Shown here: positions 1-5,722 of the stretch, one piece after another
How the letters are laid out: every line of letters starts with the position of its first letter
Position numbering within the stretch: position 1 is the stretch's first letter
Assembly: GCA_029977305.1 (NCBI GenBank)
Contig: JAPOLF010000136.1
Location: 1-5,722, forward strand
Reading direction: 5' to 3'
DNA: 5,722 nucleotides
DNA from: a bacterium
Lineage (GTDB): Bacteria > Chloroflexota > Chloroflexia > Thermomicrobiales > UBA6265
Translations under genes and position numbers: made by a program
Notes under the pieces: model-generated
What the model was told of the DNA's origin: nothing
What the model saw: the letters and a program-made list of their open reading frames with translations, nothing else
Database searches by the model: none

Positions 1-433
1 CGATCTGCCGCTGGCGGAGAACCGGGTCACCCTCTCGACGACGCAGCACGATGCGGACGGCCTGCCCGCGGCGAAGATCGACTACCGGTTGTGCGCGAAC
101 GATCGTCGGCAGATGGATTTCGGGTTGGCGCGCGCGGTGGACATCGCCAAGGCGGCCAACGCCTGGGATGTCAAGGTGAATGATTACACCAATCGCGACG
201 GGCGGGGGAGCATTCCGGCGTTCCACCTGATGGGCACGTGCCGGATGGGCACGGATGCGCGGGATTCCGTGGTCGATCCCTGGCACCGCACGTGGGATGT
301 GCCGAATCTCTACATCATGGACGGCAGCGTGTTGCCAACCGGTGGAGCGGTGAATCCGACAGCGACGATCAGCGCGGTGGTCATGCGAGCGGCGGCGCAT
401 TTACGCGACACGCTGCGACCGATTGAGGCATAG
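1..433 (+). CDS. GMC-family FAD-dependent oxidoreductase, C-terminal fragment (5' end outside window)
   Basis: The frame is open from base 2 to a TAG at 431-433, giving 143 visible residues, so the gene starts before the window. The fragment matches the C-terminal (substrate/active-site) domain of glucose-methanol-choline oxidoreductases. It has a 'HLMGTCRMG' block with the likely catalytic His at 224-226, then 'VVDP', 'NLYIMDGSVLPT' and 'NPTATISAVVMRAA', with the partner Asn at 353-355. The His and Asn are 43 residues apart, close to the His466/Asn510 pair of choline oxidase, so this is the His-Asn type. Such enzymes oxidise alcohols or sugars with FAD, but the substrate cannot be read from this part. 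The FAD-binding Rossmann domain lies outside the window. The family call is firm; the substrate is unknown. Confidence 0.93.
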   Translation, partial: DLPLAENRVTLSTTQHDADGLPAAKIDYRLCANDRRQMDFGLARAVDIAKAANAWDVKVNDYTNRDGRGSIPAFHLMGTCRMGTDARDSVVDPWHRTWDVPNLYIMDGSVLPTGGAVNPTATISAVVMRAAAHLRDTLRPIEA

Positions 434-464
434 CATCACTGCCTCACCGAATCGGCGCCGGGTG

Positions 465-473
465 TGCTAACAT
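465..473 (+). promoter_or_regulatory. Possible extended -10 promoter element before the knottin gene
   Basis: The sequence TGC-TAACAT (465-473) resembles an extended -10 box (TGn-TAnnAT). It sits 59 bases before the ATG at 533, in the only real intergenic gap on the plus strand. No convincing -35 box is visible about 17 bases upstream, where the sequence is 'caccga'. This is a weak, motif-only call. Confidence 0.25.
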
Positions 474-501
474 GCCCTGGGTCGCCCACGCACCGGGGGG
501 T

Positions 502-515
502 TGCGAGCGGTCGCA
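502..515 (+). other. Small hairpin in the leader of the knottin gene
   Basis: TGCGA (502-506) and TCGCA (511-515) are perfect reverse complements around a 4-base loop (gcgg). If transcription starts upstream, this 5-bp stem would end only three bases before the purine-rich ribosome-binding region of the gene at 533. It may affect translation or be chance in GC-rich DNA. Confidence 0.2.
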
Positions 516-518
516 CCG

Positions 519-527
519 AGAGAGGGG
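519..527 (+). promoter_or_regulatory. Ribosome-binding site deciding the ATG at 533
   Basis: The purine run AGAGAGGGG ends five bases before the ATG at 533. The earlier in-frame ATG at 464 has no comparable site and would add 23 residues without a signal-like character. This supports 533 as the start. Confidence 0.6.
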
Positions 528-532
528 TTACC

Positions 533-859
533 ATGGACGCGAAGCAGTTCGATGATCTCGTGGCCAAACTGGCCAAATCCGCCAACCGACGGACCACCGT
601 GCGTGGCATGGTAGGTGGTTTGATCGCCGGCGCTGCGGCGGTTGAGGTCTCCTCGGCACCGTCTCCCCAGGGGCCATGCCGGGCACAGGGGGACAAGTGC
701 AACCGGCATCGCGATTGCTGCACCAACTACTGCAACCCGGACAACAAGCGGTGCCGCTGCCGACGCAACGGGGAGAGCTGCACGACCGACACCGACTGCT
801 GTTCCCGCGCGAGCCAGGGCCTGATGTGCCTGAGCGGGGTGTGCGGCTTCCCGAGCTGA
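533..859 (+). CDS. Small exported cysteine-rich protein with two knottin-like modules
   Basis: This encodes 108 residues and ends with TGA at 857-859. The start at 533 has a good ribosome-binding site (519-527). The N-terminus has a twin-arginine-like pattern (R19-R20 in 'NRRTTVRG') followed by a Gly/Ala-rich hydrophobic stretch (residues 26-38), which suggests Tat export. The cleavage site is unclear; it may follow A36 or A42. The rest has 12 Cys at 49, 56, 62, 63, 67, 74, 76, 83, 89, 90, 99 and 104. They form two consecutive C-C-CC-C-C frameworks: CX6CX5CCX3CX6C and, after one residue, CX6CX5CCX8CX4C. This is the spacing class of inhibitor-cystine-knot peptides, so the mature product is probably a disulfide-stabilised extracytoplasmic miniprotein. 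Its function is unknown: toxin, inhibitor, and wall or glycan binder are all possible. It lies 13 bp before the glycosyltransferase gene and is probably co-transcribed with it. Confidence 0.85.
   Translation: MDAKQFDDLVAKLAKSANRRTTVRGMVGGLIAGAAAVEVSSAPSPQGPCRAQGDKCNRHRDCCTNYCNPDNKRCRCRRNGESCTTDTDCCSRASQGLMCLSGVCGFPS
677..754 (+). repeat. Knottin-like module 1 (coding repeat)
   Basis: Residues 49-74 of the small exported protein form the framework CX6CX5CCX3CX6C. The core 'GDKCNRHRDCC' aligns with 'GESCTTDTDCC' of module 2, with Gly, Asp and four Cys kept. DNA identity is only partial, so any duplication is old. Confidence 0.7.
758..844 (+). repeat. Knottin-like module 2 (coding repeat)
   Basis: Residues 76-104 form CX6CX5CCX8CX4C. 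The first three inter-Cys segments have the same lengths as module 1. The loop after CC is five residues longer and the last loop two residues shorter. Only one residue (R75) separates the modules. Confidence 0.7.
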
Positions 860-872
860 TGCCGAGGATCTG

Positions 873-3641
873 ATGGATCAGCAGATCTCCGACGACCACG
901 AATCCGACCACGTTCGATCGGGGGACCACACGGTCCCCCGGTTGCATGCGTGGGAGGCCGACCTCGCCCAGTTTCTCGACACCGCCGCGCAGCGTGGCCA
1001 CCGCGTGCGCACGGTGCTGGACTGGGATGTCGACATCTGGCTCGAGGGCGCGATCCCGGGAGGGCGGGTGCACACCTTGCCTGCGGTGTGGCGCGGCGGC
1101 CCCCTCCCCTATCTTGATGGCGCCTTCGATGTGGTGGTCATCGCGCATCCCCACCATGCGGCCGAGGCACGCCGGGTGGCAACGGTGGCGGTGGTGGTTG
1201 CGGCGCTGCCCGAGGACGGCGACAGCGACGACCTCCACCTGACGTGGGAGTGGCTCGCGGACCCGACACCTGTGCCGAGTCTGTCGATCATCATCCCTTC
1301 TTACAATACTCTTGGATATGTGGTGACGTGCCTACTTGCGTTGGAGGCGACCCTGCCCGAGGGATTCGTCGGCGAGATCATCGTGGTAGACGATGCTTCC
1401 ACGGATGACACCGCGAGCGCGCTCGCGCACTTCGCGCAGCGGAATCCCATGGTGAAACCCTTGCGCAACGAGACCAATCGCGGGTTCCCCGAGACCTGCA
1501 ACCACGGCGCCGAACATGCCACCGGGGACCTGCTCTACTTCCTGAACGCCGACACCATCCCGCAGCAGGGGTGGCTGGGGCCGTTGCTGCGGACGTTCGA
1601 CGATCCCAGCATCGGCGCGGCGGGGAGCGCGCTGATCTACCCTGATGGGTCGCTGCAGGAGGCAGGGTGCGTCGTGTACCGCGATGGCTCGGCGGCGAAC
1701 ATCGGGCGAGGCATCGATCCGGCCGACCCGCTGATGCGGTTCGCCCGCGATGTCGATTACTGCTCGGGTGCGGCGTTGGCGATCCGGCGGTCGCTGTTCG
1801 AGCAGCTGGGCGGGTTCGATGAGCGGTACAGCCCGGCGTACTACGAGGACACCGATCTCTGCATGCAGGTGTGGCAGGCCGGATTTCGGGTGCGATACCA
1901 GCCGGACAGTGTGATCTTGCACGTCGAGGGGTCGGCGCACGGGACCGATGTGAATGTCGGCGGCAAGCGGCATCAGGTGACCAACGGCAAGAAGTTCGCC
2001 GAGAAGTGGGCGCAGGAGCTCGCCACGCACCCGGTGCGGCCGACGCCGATCACCCGTGCCTCGTGGACCGAGGTGCTGTGGCGATCACGCGATGGCGAAC
2101 GGCGGCGACGGGTGTTGGTCTGCGTGCCGCGGTTGCCGGACCCGGACACGGAATCCGGCGCGAAGCGGATCTGGGACCTGATCGACCTGCTGCAGGCGGA
2201 TGGATGGGATGTGCTGCTCGGGCTCGAGAACGCCGGCGGCTCGCTCGCGGTGGATGAGGCGTTGCGGCAGCGCGGGGTGCTGGTGATCCCGATCAAGGAC
2301 CCGCGCTTCGTGCCGCTGCTGGAGGCGGCGCGATGCGAGCTGGCGCTGATCGCCTTCTGGTATCTGGCGGACGAGTTGCTGCCGGTGCTGCGCAGTGTCA
2401 CGCCGGAGACGCGGGTGATCGTGGATTCGGTTGATGTGCACTTCGTGCGGAAGCTGCGGGGTGCGCTGCTCGAGGCGGAGGCCTCACCGCTGCCGAGGGC
2501 GGTCTCCGGTTCCGTGGGGGACGAGTTGCTGCGGGAAGCGGCAACCTATGTCGCGGCCGACGGCGTGCTCACCGTCTCCGATTGGGAGCGCGACCTGCTC
2601 GGGGTGCTGCTCGACCGCCCGGGGCTCGCCACCACGGTGCCCGACACCGAGGATCTGCGAGCAACCGCCGATGATCCGGCCGGGCGCCGCGGCGTCGTGT
2701 GGGTTGGCAATTACAACCACCCTCCGAATGTCGAGGCGCTCCAGTGGCTGCTGGCCGAGGTGGTGCCGTTGCTCCCGGCGGGCTTCTTGATGCGCCACCC
2801 GCTTCGCGTGCTTGGCAACCAGTTGGCACTTGCGGGGATCGAGACGGTGCCGATCGGGGTGGAGCTGGTGGGATGGGTGCCCGATCTCACCCCTGAGTAT
2901 GCGCAGGCACGCATGGCGATCGCCCCGTTGCGGCACGGCGCCGGGACGAAACGGAAGGTCGTCGCGGCACTGGCGAGCGGGACGCCGATGGTGGTGACCC
3001 CGGTGGCGTGCGAGGGGTTGTCGCTGATCGATGGGGAGCAAGTGCTGATCGCGGACGACGCGGCGGCCTTCGCAGCGGCGATGGTGCGCCTCGCCGAGGA
3101 CGACGATCTGTGGCGTCGCCTTCACGAGCAAGGCCCTGCGCGGGTGCTGGCCGGTCGTAGCCGGAGCGAGACCGCTTCGGCGTTGCGGCGCGCGATCAAC
3201 GGTGTCCTCGCCGCGGCACCGCGACCGAGCATCCCTGAAGCGCGCCCGGAGACGCGATCCCATGCCGCACGGGCGGAGATCACTGTCTCGCCGAATCCGG
3301 TGCGGGCGTGGCCGGAGCGCGGGGTGATCCGCGTGCGCTGGAGCGTGCCGGGGGATCGGTGCGAGGTCACCGTCTCGGTCAATGGTGAGCGGGAGACGGT
3401 CTTCGCCGGCAGTTGCAGTGGCGACTCCGAGGCGGCGTGGCTGCGGGCGGGAACGGCTTACCACTTCCGACTGCGCAGGGCGGATGGGGAGCGTACGGTG
3501 CTTGCGGAGACCACGGTGGTGGCGACCGCCGATCCAGAGGTCCCTGATGGCCGCGATAACCTCGGTCATGCTGCCGAAGACGACGTGACGGCCTCTGCGG
3601 CTGATGGTCGCGGCTGGTTCAAGCGGCTCTTGGGGCGCTGA
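873..3641 (+). CDS. Multi-domain glycosyltransferase: GT2 (GT-A) fused to a GT4-like GT-B domain
   Basis: This encodes 922 residues. The ATG at 873 follows a GAGGA site (864-868) four bases upstream. Residues 20-113 include 'LPYLDGAFDVVV', which resembles the motif IV area of class I methyltransferases, but no SAM-binding glycine motif is seen. Residues 136-370 are a GT2 domain: 'SIIIPSYN' (138-145), 'VVDDAS' (171-176), the N-x-D metal/nucleotide motif in 'LNADT' (D227), and 'YYEDTDL' with the likely base D326. Residues 412-770 look like a GT4 GT-B fold: 'VWVGNYNHPPNVEAL' near 609-623, 'APLRHGAGTKRKV' (684-696) and 'ASGTPMVVTPVACEGL' (701-716). The Glu expected after 'KVV' is A698. Residues 801-887 look like a beta-sandwich, and the tail ends 'GWFKRLLGR'. 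No membrane segment is visible, so it is probably cytoplasmic or peripheral. It likely transfers sugars onto a surface polysaccharide or glycoprotein; donor and acceptor are unknown. Confidence 0.92.
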   Translation: MDQQISDDHESDHVRSGDHTVPRLHAWEADLAQFLDTAAQRGHRVRTVLDWDVDIWLEGAIPGGRVHTLPAVWRGGPLPYLDGAFDVVVIAHPHHAAEARRVATVAVVVAALPEDGDSDDLHLTWEWLADPTPVPSLSIIIPSYNTLGYVVTCLLALEATLPEGFVGEIIVVDDASTDDTASALAHFAQRNPMVKPLRNETNRGFPETCNHGAEHATGDLLYFLNADTIPQQGWLGPLLRTFDDPSIGAAGSALIYPDGSLQEAGCVVYRDGSAANIGRGIDPADPLMRFARDVDYCSGAALAIRRSLFEQLGGFDERYSPAYYEDTDLCMQVWQAGFRVRYQPDSVILHVEGSAHGTDVNVGGKRHQVTNGKKFAEKWAQELATHPVRPTPITRASWTEVLWRSRDGERRRRVLVCVPRLPDPDTESGAKRIWDLIDLLQADGWDVLLGLENAGGSLAVDEALRQRGVLVIPIKDPRFVPLLEAARCELALIAFWYLADELLPVLRSVTPETRVIVDSVDVHFVRKLRGALLEAEASPLPRAVSGSVGDELLREAATYVAADGVLTVSDWERDLLGVLLDRPGLATTVPDTEDLRATADDPAGRRGVVWVGNYNHPPNVEALQWLLAEVVPLLPAGFLMRHPLRVLGNQLALAGIETVPIGVELVGWVPDLTPEYAQARMAIAPLRHGAGTKRKVVAALASGTPMVVTPVACEGLSLIDGEQVLIADDAAAFAAAMVRLAEDDDLWRRLHEQGPARVLAGRSRSETASALRRAINGVLAAAPRPSIPEARPETRSHAARAEITVSPNPVRAWPERGVIRVRWSVPGDRCEVTVSVNGERETVFAGSCSGDSEAAWLRAGTAYHFRLRRADGERTVLAETTVVATADPEVPDGRDNLGHAAEDDVTASAADGRGWFKRLLGR

Positions 3642-3660
3642 TCAGGGCGATTCGGATCAG
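3638..3660. terminator. Inverted repeat spanning the two convergent stop codons
   Basis: CTGATC (3638-3643) and GATCAG (3655-3660) are perfect reverse complements around 11 bases. The TGA of the glycosyltransferase (3639-3641) lies in the left arm. The TGA of the sulfotransferase on the other strand (3657-3659) lies in the right arm. This is a natural place for a bidirectional terminator, but the stem is only 6 bp and there is no T-run on either side, so intrinsic termination is doubtful. Confidence 0.3.
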
Positions 3661-5186
3661 TCCGGGACGCTTGCTGCGTCATCGACGGGTTGATCCGGGG
3701 GAATCCCGATGAAGATGCCCGTGATCGTCCGGAGCAGCACACCGAGTTGCCGCGCATCGTGCTCGGAGGCAGGGGTCCAGGGCGGATCGACCGTGAGGTG
3801 CATGGAGAGCGCGCGGCCAATGGGGGGAATGACGGGCACGGACAGGGTGACCGGGCCCGGTTTGTCCACGGTGACTGACGCCTGAGCCGGTAGGAGCGGC
3901 ATCGGGAGGCGGACTTGCCCGGGGGCGTCGCTGACGGTGGCGGTGATGGTCACCGGGAAGGAGCGGATCTCCGGCACGAAGAGGGCGATGTCGATGCCGG
4001 AGATGGTCCATGACGGCTCGAGGCCCACGGTGGCGTCGGGGGCGATCCAGTCATCGGGATAGAGGCCCTCGGCGGGGCCTTTGCGGAGCACGCCGCCGCG
4101 CAGCCGATAGGCCCATTCATCCGGGATCGCGGTCAGGTGATTCAGCAGCAGGCGCAGTTGGCGGATGTCGGACCCCCCGGTGTCGGCGGGACGCACGCTG
4201 TCGCCGACCCCGAGCGAGATGGCGACCCGGCGGCCACGGCTCATCACCAGTGGCACGCGCCAGTGAACGGTCTCGCCACCGGAGACGAGGCGGCCGAATG
4301 GCACGTCGTTGACGGTGAAGAGCGCCGGGGTGTTGGCGGGAAGGTGGTCGGGCAGGGTGAAGGAGGCCTCGATGGCCGAGATCGGCCCGATCGCGCGAAT
4401 GGTGGTTTGGAAGGAGGTTGTCACCCAGTTGTCGGCATGCACGCCGAGCATCGGCGCGTCGATCACCAACGGACCGGAGACCGGCACGGGGAGTTCGGTG
4501 GCGCGACGGGATCTCGCAGTGGGGCGGCTGGTGAAGGCGACGGGTTCTCGCTGGTAGTAGCCGCCGGTGAAGAGCCAGTTCTCGTGGAGAAAGATCTCTT
4601 CCTCCGCCTCCGGGGTGAGTTCGTCGCGATAGCTGCCGTGGCGAGAGGCGTTGAGCAGCGGGAGTTCGTGGTGCTCGAGGCCGAGTTCGGCCGTGAGGGC
4701 GGCAAACTCCTCGGCGAGGTTCTCGTAGCGAATGAGGCGAACGGTCGGCGGCAGGGTCTCCCGGATCAGGAGGTAGGCGCTCACCGGCCAATAAGGGCCC
4801 CCGCGCCGATTGCGGCGTTGCATGACGTAGGAGGAGAACCCTTGGTGGGTGAGGGTGCGCTCGGCGCCGAGATCGCTGATCTGCTGGGTCCAGGCGTAGA
4901 GCGAGTGGGCGCGGTCATAGGGGTTGCGGATCACGGCGAGAATCAAGGGCCATTGATCCGGGGCGACGCCGTTGTAGCGAAACCAGAGAGCAGGCTGAGC
5001 CTCGGCGAGGGTGGCGTGGTGGTTCCCGGCGACCTGGATGATGCGCCCGGCGGTGGTCTCGGGCATGGATTCGACCTTGCCGATCGCATGCACGTCGCCG
5101 GGGAGGATGCGCAGCAGCGCATTGGTCAGGGAGGTGCCAGCGGTCTTCCCGATGTGGACGAAGATGAGCTGGTCGCTGAGGATCAT
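3657..5186 (-). CDS. Sulfotransferase-family protein with two C-terminal beta-rich modules
   Basis: With the ATG at 5184-5186 this encodes 509 residues. The start places 'LIFVHIGKTAGTSL' directly after a short N-terminus and leaves 10 bp after the upstream stop. ATGs at 5219 and 5249 would overlap the nuclease gene and add Ala/Pro/Ser-rich residues. The ribosome-binding site is weak (GGTGG). Residues 7-225 are PAPS-dependent sulfotransferase-like: the 5'-phosphosulfate loop 'HIGKTAGTSL' (11-20, K14), the 3'-phosphate motif 'VIRNPYDRAHSLY' (85-97, R87 and S95), 'RYENL' (153-157), and 'ENWLF' (202-206), similar to the family's closing motif. It would move sulfate from PAPS to a glycan or other hydroxyl acceptor. 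Residues 245-353 and 374-492 are two related beta-rich modules, each with D-x-W near the start and D-x-R-Q-L-x-x-L-L or D-A-R-Q-L-x-x-L-L near the end; they may bind carbohydrate or partner proteins. The tail is acidic. The acceptor is unknown. Confidence 0.88.
   Translation of the reverse strand: MILSDQLIFVHIGKTAGTSLTNALLRILPGDVHAIGKVESMPETTAGRIIQVAGNHHATLAEAQPALWFRYNGVAPDQWPLILAVIRNPYDRAHSLYAWTQQISDLGAERTLTHQGFSSYVMQRRNRRGGPYWPVSAYLLIRETLPPTVRLIRYENLAEEFAALTAELGLEHHELPLLNASRHGSYRDELTPEAEEEIFLHENWLFTGGYYQREPVAFTSRPTARSRRATELPVPVSGPLVIDAPMLGVHADNWVTTSFQTTIRAIGPISAIEASFTLPDHLPANTPALFTVNDVPFGRLVSGGETVHWRVPLVMSRGRRVAISLGVGDSVRPADTGGSDIRQLRLLLNHLTAIPDEWAYRLRGGVLRKGPAEGLYPDDWIAPDATVGLEPSWTISGIDIALFVPEIRSFPVTITATVSDAPGQVRLPMPLLPAQASVTVDKPGPVTLSVPVIPPIGRALSMHLTVDPPWTPASEHDARQLGVLLRTITGIFIGIPPDQPVDDAASVPD
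3711..4067 (-). repeat. C-terminal beta module 2 of the sulfotransferase
   Basis: Residues 374-492 run from 'EGLYPDDWI' through strands such as 'FPVTITATV' to 'HDARQLGVLLRTITGIF'. The D-x-W opening and D-x-R-Q-L ending are shared with module 1, but the middle has diverged strongly. Confidence 0.6.
4128..4454 (-). repeat. C-terminal beta module 1 of the sulfotransferase
   Basis: Residues 245-353 run from 'LGVHADNWV' through alternating hydrophobic strands (including 'ALFTVNDVPFG') to 'SDIRQLRLLLNHLTAI'. The start and end motifs match those of module 2. Confidence 0.6.
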
Positions 5187-5196
5187 CGGGCCACCA

Positions 5197-5722
5197 TCAG
5201 CAGGCGCCCCAGAGGCCATAGTCGTGGCGCTGGGCGAAGCCCTCGGCATCCATGACCTGATTCACGTAGCGGCGGTTCGGGGTGTTGCGATAGCGCTCGG
5301 CATAGCCGCTGCGGACGATCGCCTCGTTGGCGAGGTAGACCTGCCCGGTGCGCTGGTCCTTGAACCACACCCAGCGCAGGAGACGATCGTACCTGTCGCG
5401 ATCCTCTTGATCGTACTCGAGATAGACCGTGCTTCCGGCGTTGGCGAAGAGGTCGCGCGTGAAATCGCTGGCCTCGTTGCCGAAGCACTCGAGGGGGCGG
5501 GTGCCCTTGCCGGTCTCCGGGGTGTCGATGCCGACGAGACGGACATGTTCTTTGCGCCCGTTGCCATCGGTGATGGCGATGGTGTCGCCGTCGATGGTGA
5601 AATCGAGGCGGACGGGTTCAGCGCTGGCGGGGATGCGCGAGGTCCACAGCGCGGGCACGGGGCCGTAGGGGAGCTCCTCGCAGGCGAAGCCATCGCCGTC
5701 GGGGTCGAGGGTGGCGTAGGCG
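5197..5722 (-). CDS. Thermonuclease (SNase) family protein with Excalibur motif, 5' end outside window
   Basis: The minus-strand frame is open from the window edge to a TGA at 5197-5199, giving 174 visible residues. It begins with 'LDPDGDGFACEELP' (residues 5-18 of the visible part), the typical core of an Excalibur calcium-binding domain. A Pro/Ala/Ser-rich linker follows, then a full SNase domain. Catalytic positions known from staphylococcal nuclease are all present: 'DGDT' (44-47), 'VRLVGIDTPE' (R61, D66, E69) and 'YDRLL' (R113). 'NEAIVRSGYA' and the closing 'YGLWGAC' are also typical. It should hydrolyse DNA and/or RNA with Ca2+, probably outside the cytoplasm, though the signal peptide would lie beyond the window. 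A GTG at 5656-5658 could be mistaken for the start, but that would discard the Excalibur motif. The gene lies 10 bp before the sulfotransferase and is probably in the same transcript. Confidence 0.92.
   Translation of the reverse strand, partial: AYATLDPDGDGFACEELPYGPVPALWTSRIPASAEPVRLDFTIDGDTIAITDGNGRKEHVRLVGIDTPETGKGTRPLECFGNEASDFTRDLFANAGSTVYLEYDQEDRDRYDRLLRWVWFKDQRTGQVYLANEAIVRSGYAERYRNTPNRRYVNQVMDAEGFAQRHDYGLWGAC

Noticed and set aside
447..455. CCGAATCGG inverted repeat as an operator
   Set aside because: The arms are only 4 bp around one base and no second copy was seen. It is too short to separate from chance.
464..532. Upstream ATG at 464 as the start of the small Cys-rich protein
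   Set aside because: It has no ribosome-binding site, the added residues do not look like a signal peptide, and the ATG at 533 has a strong purine-rich site.
528..1238. Minus-strand open frame (236 codons) across the knottin gene and the start of the glycosyltransferase
   Set aside because: It crosses two supported plus-strand genes and has a low-complexity Arg/Gly/Ser composition, so it is a shadow.
1332..2030. Minus-strand open frame (232 codons) opposite the GT2 domain
   Set aside because: It shows no motif or plausible context and overlaps fully with conserved GT2 coding sequence.
3012..3038. E714-x7-E722 as the catalytic E-x7-E motif of the GT-B domain
   Set aside because: The spacing fits, but these residues lie after 'ASGTPMVVTP', whereas the true motif ends before the 'A-x-G-x-P' block. 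The match looks coincidental.
2484..3569. Minus-strand open frame (361 codons) inside the glycosyltransferase
   Set aside because: The translation is Arg/His/Pro-rich without motifs and lies wholly opposite the conserved GT-B domain.
3666..3680. GACGC-ttgct-GCGTC hairpin as a terminator for the glycosyltransferase
   Set aside because: The stem is only 5 bp with no T-run after it, and it lies inside the sulfotransferase coding sequence, so chance is likely.
4137..5255. Long plus-strand open frame (372 codons) opposite the sulfotransferase
   Set aside because: The minus strand carries clear sulfotransferase and SNase motifs over the same bases. The plus-strand translation is Gly/Glu/Val-rich with no recognisable domain, as expected for an antisense shadow in high-GC DNA.

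Overview
The window is high-GC bacterial DNA (mostly G/C-ending codons) with no RNA genes, insertion sequences or CRISPR arrays. The gene set suggests a Chloroflexota bacterium, perhaps the Thermomicrobia/Sphaerobacter side. That guess rests on a tiny Tat-type Cys-rich protein with a 'MDxxxFDxL...RR' N-terminus, multi-domain glycosyltransferases with appended beta-domains, and an Excalibur-linked nuclease. It is a recollection of gene style, not a database result.

Layout. Positions 1-433 (+) hold the C-terminal end of a GMC-family flavin oxidoreductase, cut off at its 5' end by the window. After a 99-bp gap with a possible promoter comes a 108-residue protein (533-859, +) with a twin-arginine-like export signal and two consecutive cystine-knot (knottin) cysteine frameworks, 12 Cys in all. 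Thirteen bases later starts a 922-residue multi-domain glycosyltransferase (873-3641, +): a methyltransferase-like remnant, a GT2 (GT-A fold) domain, a GT4-like GT-B domain, and a C-terminal beta-sandwich-like segment. Facing it, with only 15 bp between the two stop codons, is a 509-residue PAPS-dependent sulfotransferase-like protein (3657-5186, -) carrying two copies of a C-terminal beta-rich module. Upstream of that, 10 bp away on the same strand, is the visible part of a thermonuclease (SNase) gene (5197 to the window edge, -). Its reading frame runs off the window through an Excalibur calcium-binding motif.

How they may work together. The glycosyltransferase and sulfotransferase could both build or decorate a surface glycan, but they are convergent, so this is only neighbourhood evidence. 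The knottin and glycosyltransferase genes are close enough to share a transcript, as are the nuclease and sulfotransferase genes. The knottin and the nuclease look like secreted products, so the region has an envelope/exported-product flavour. The most unusual item is the exported double-knottin protein.
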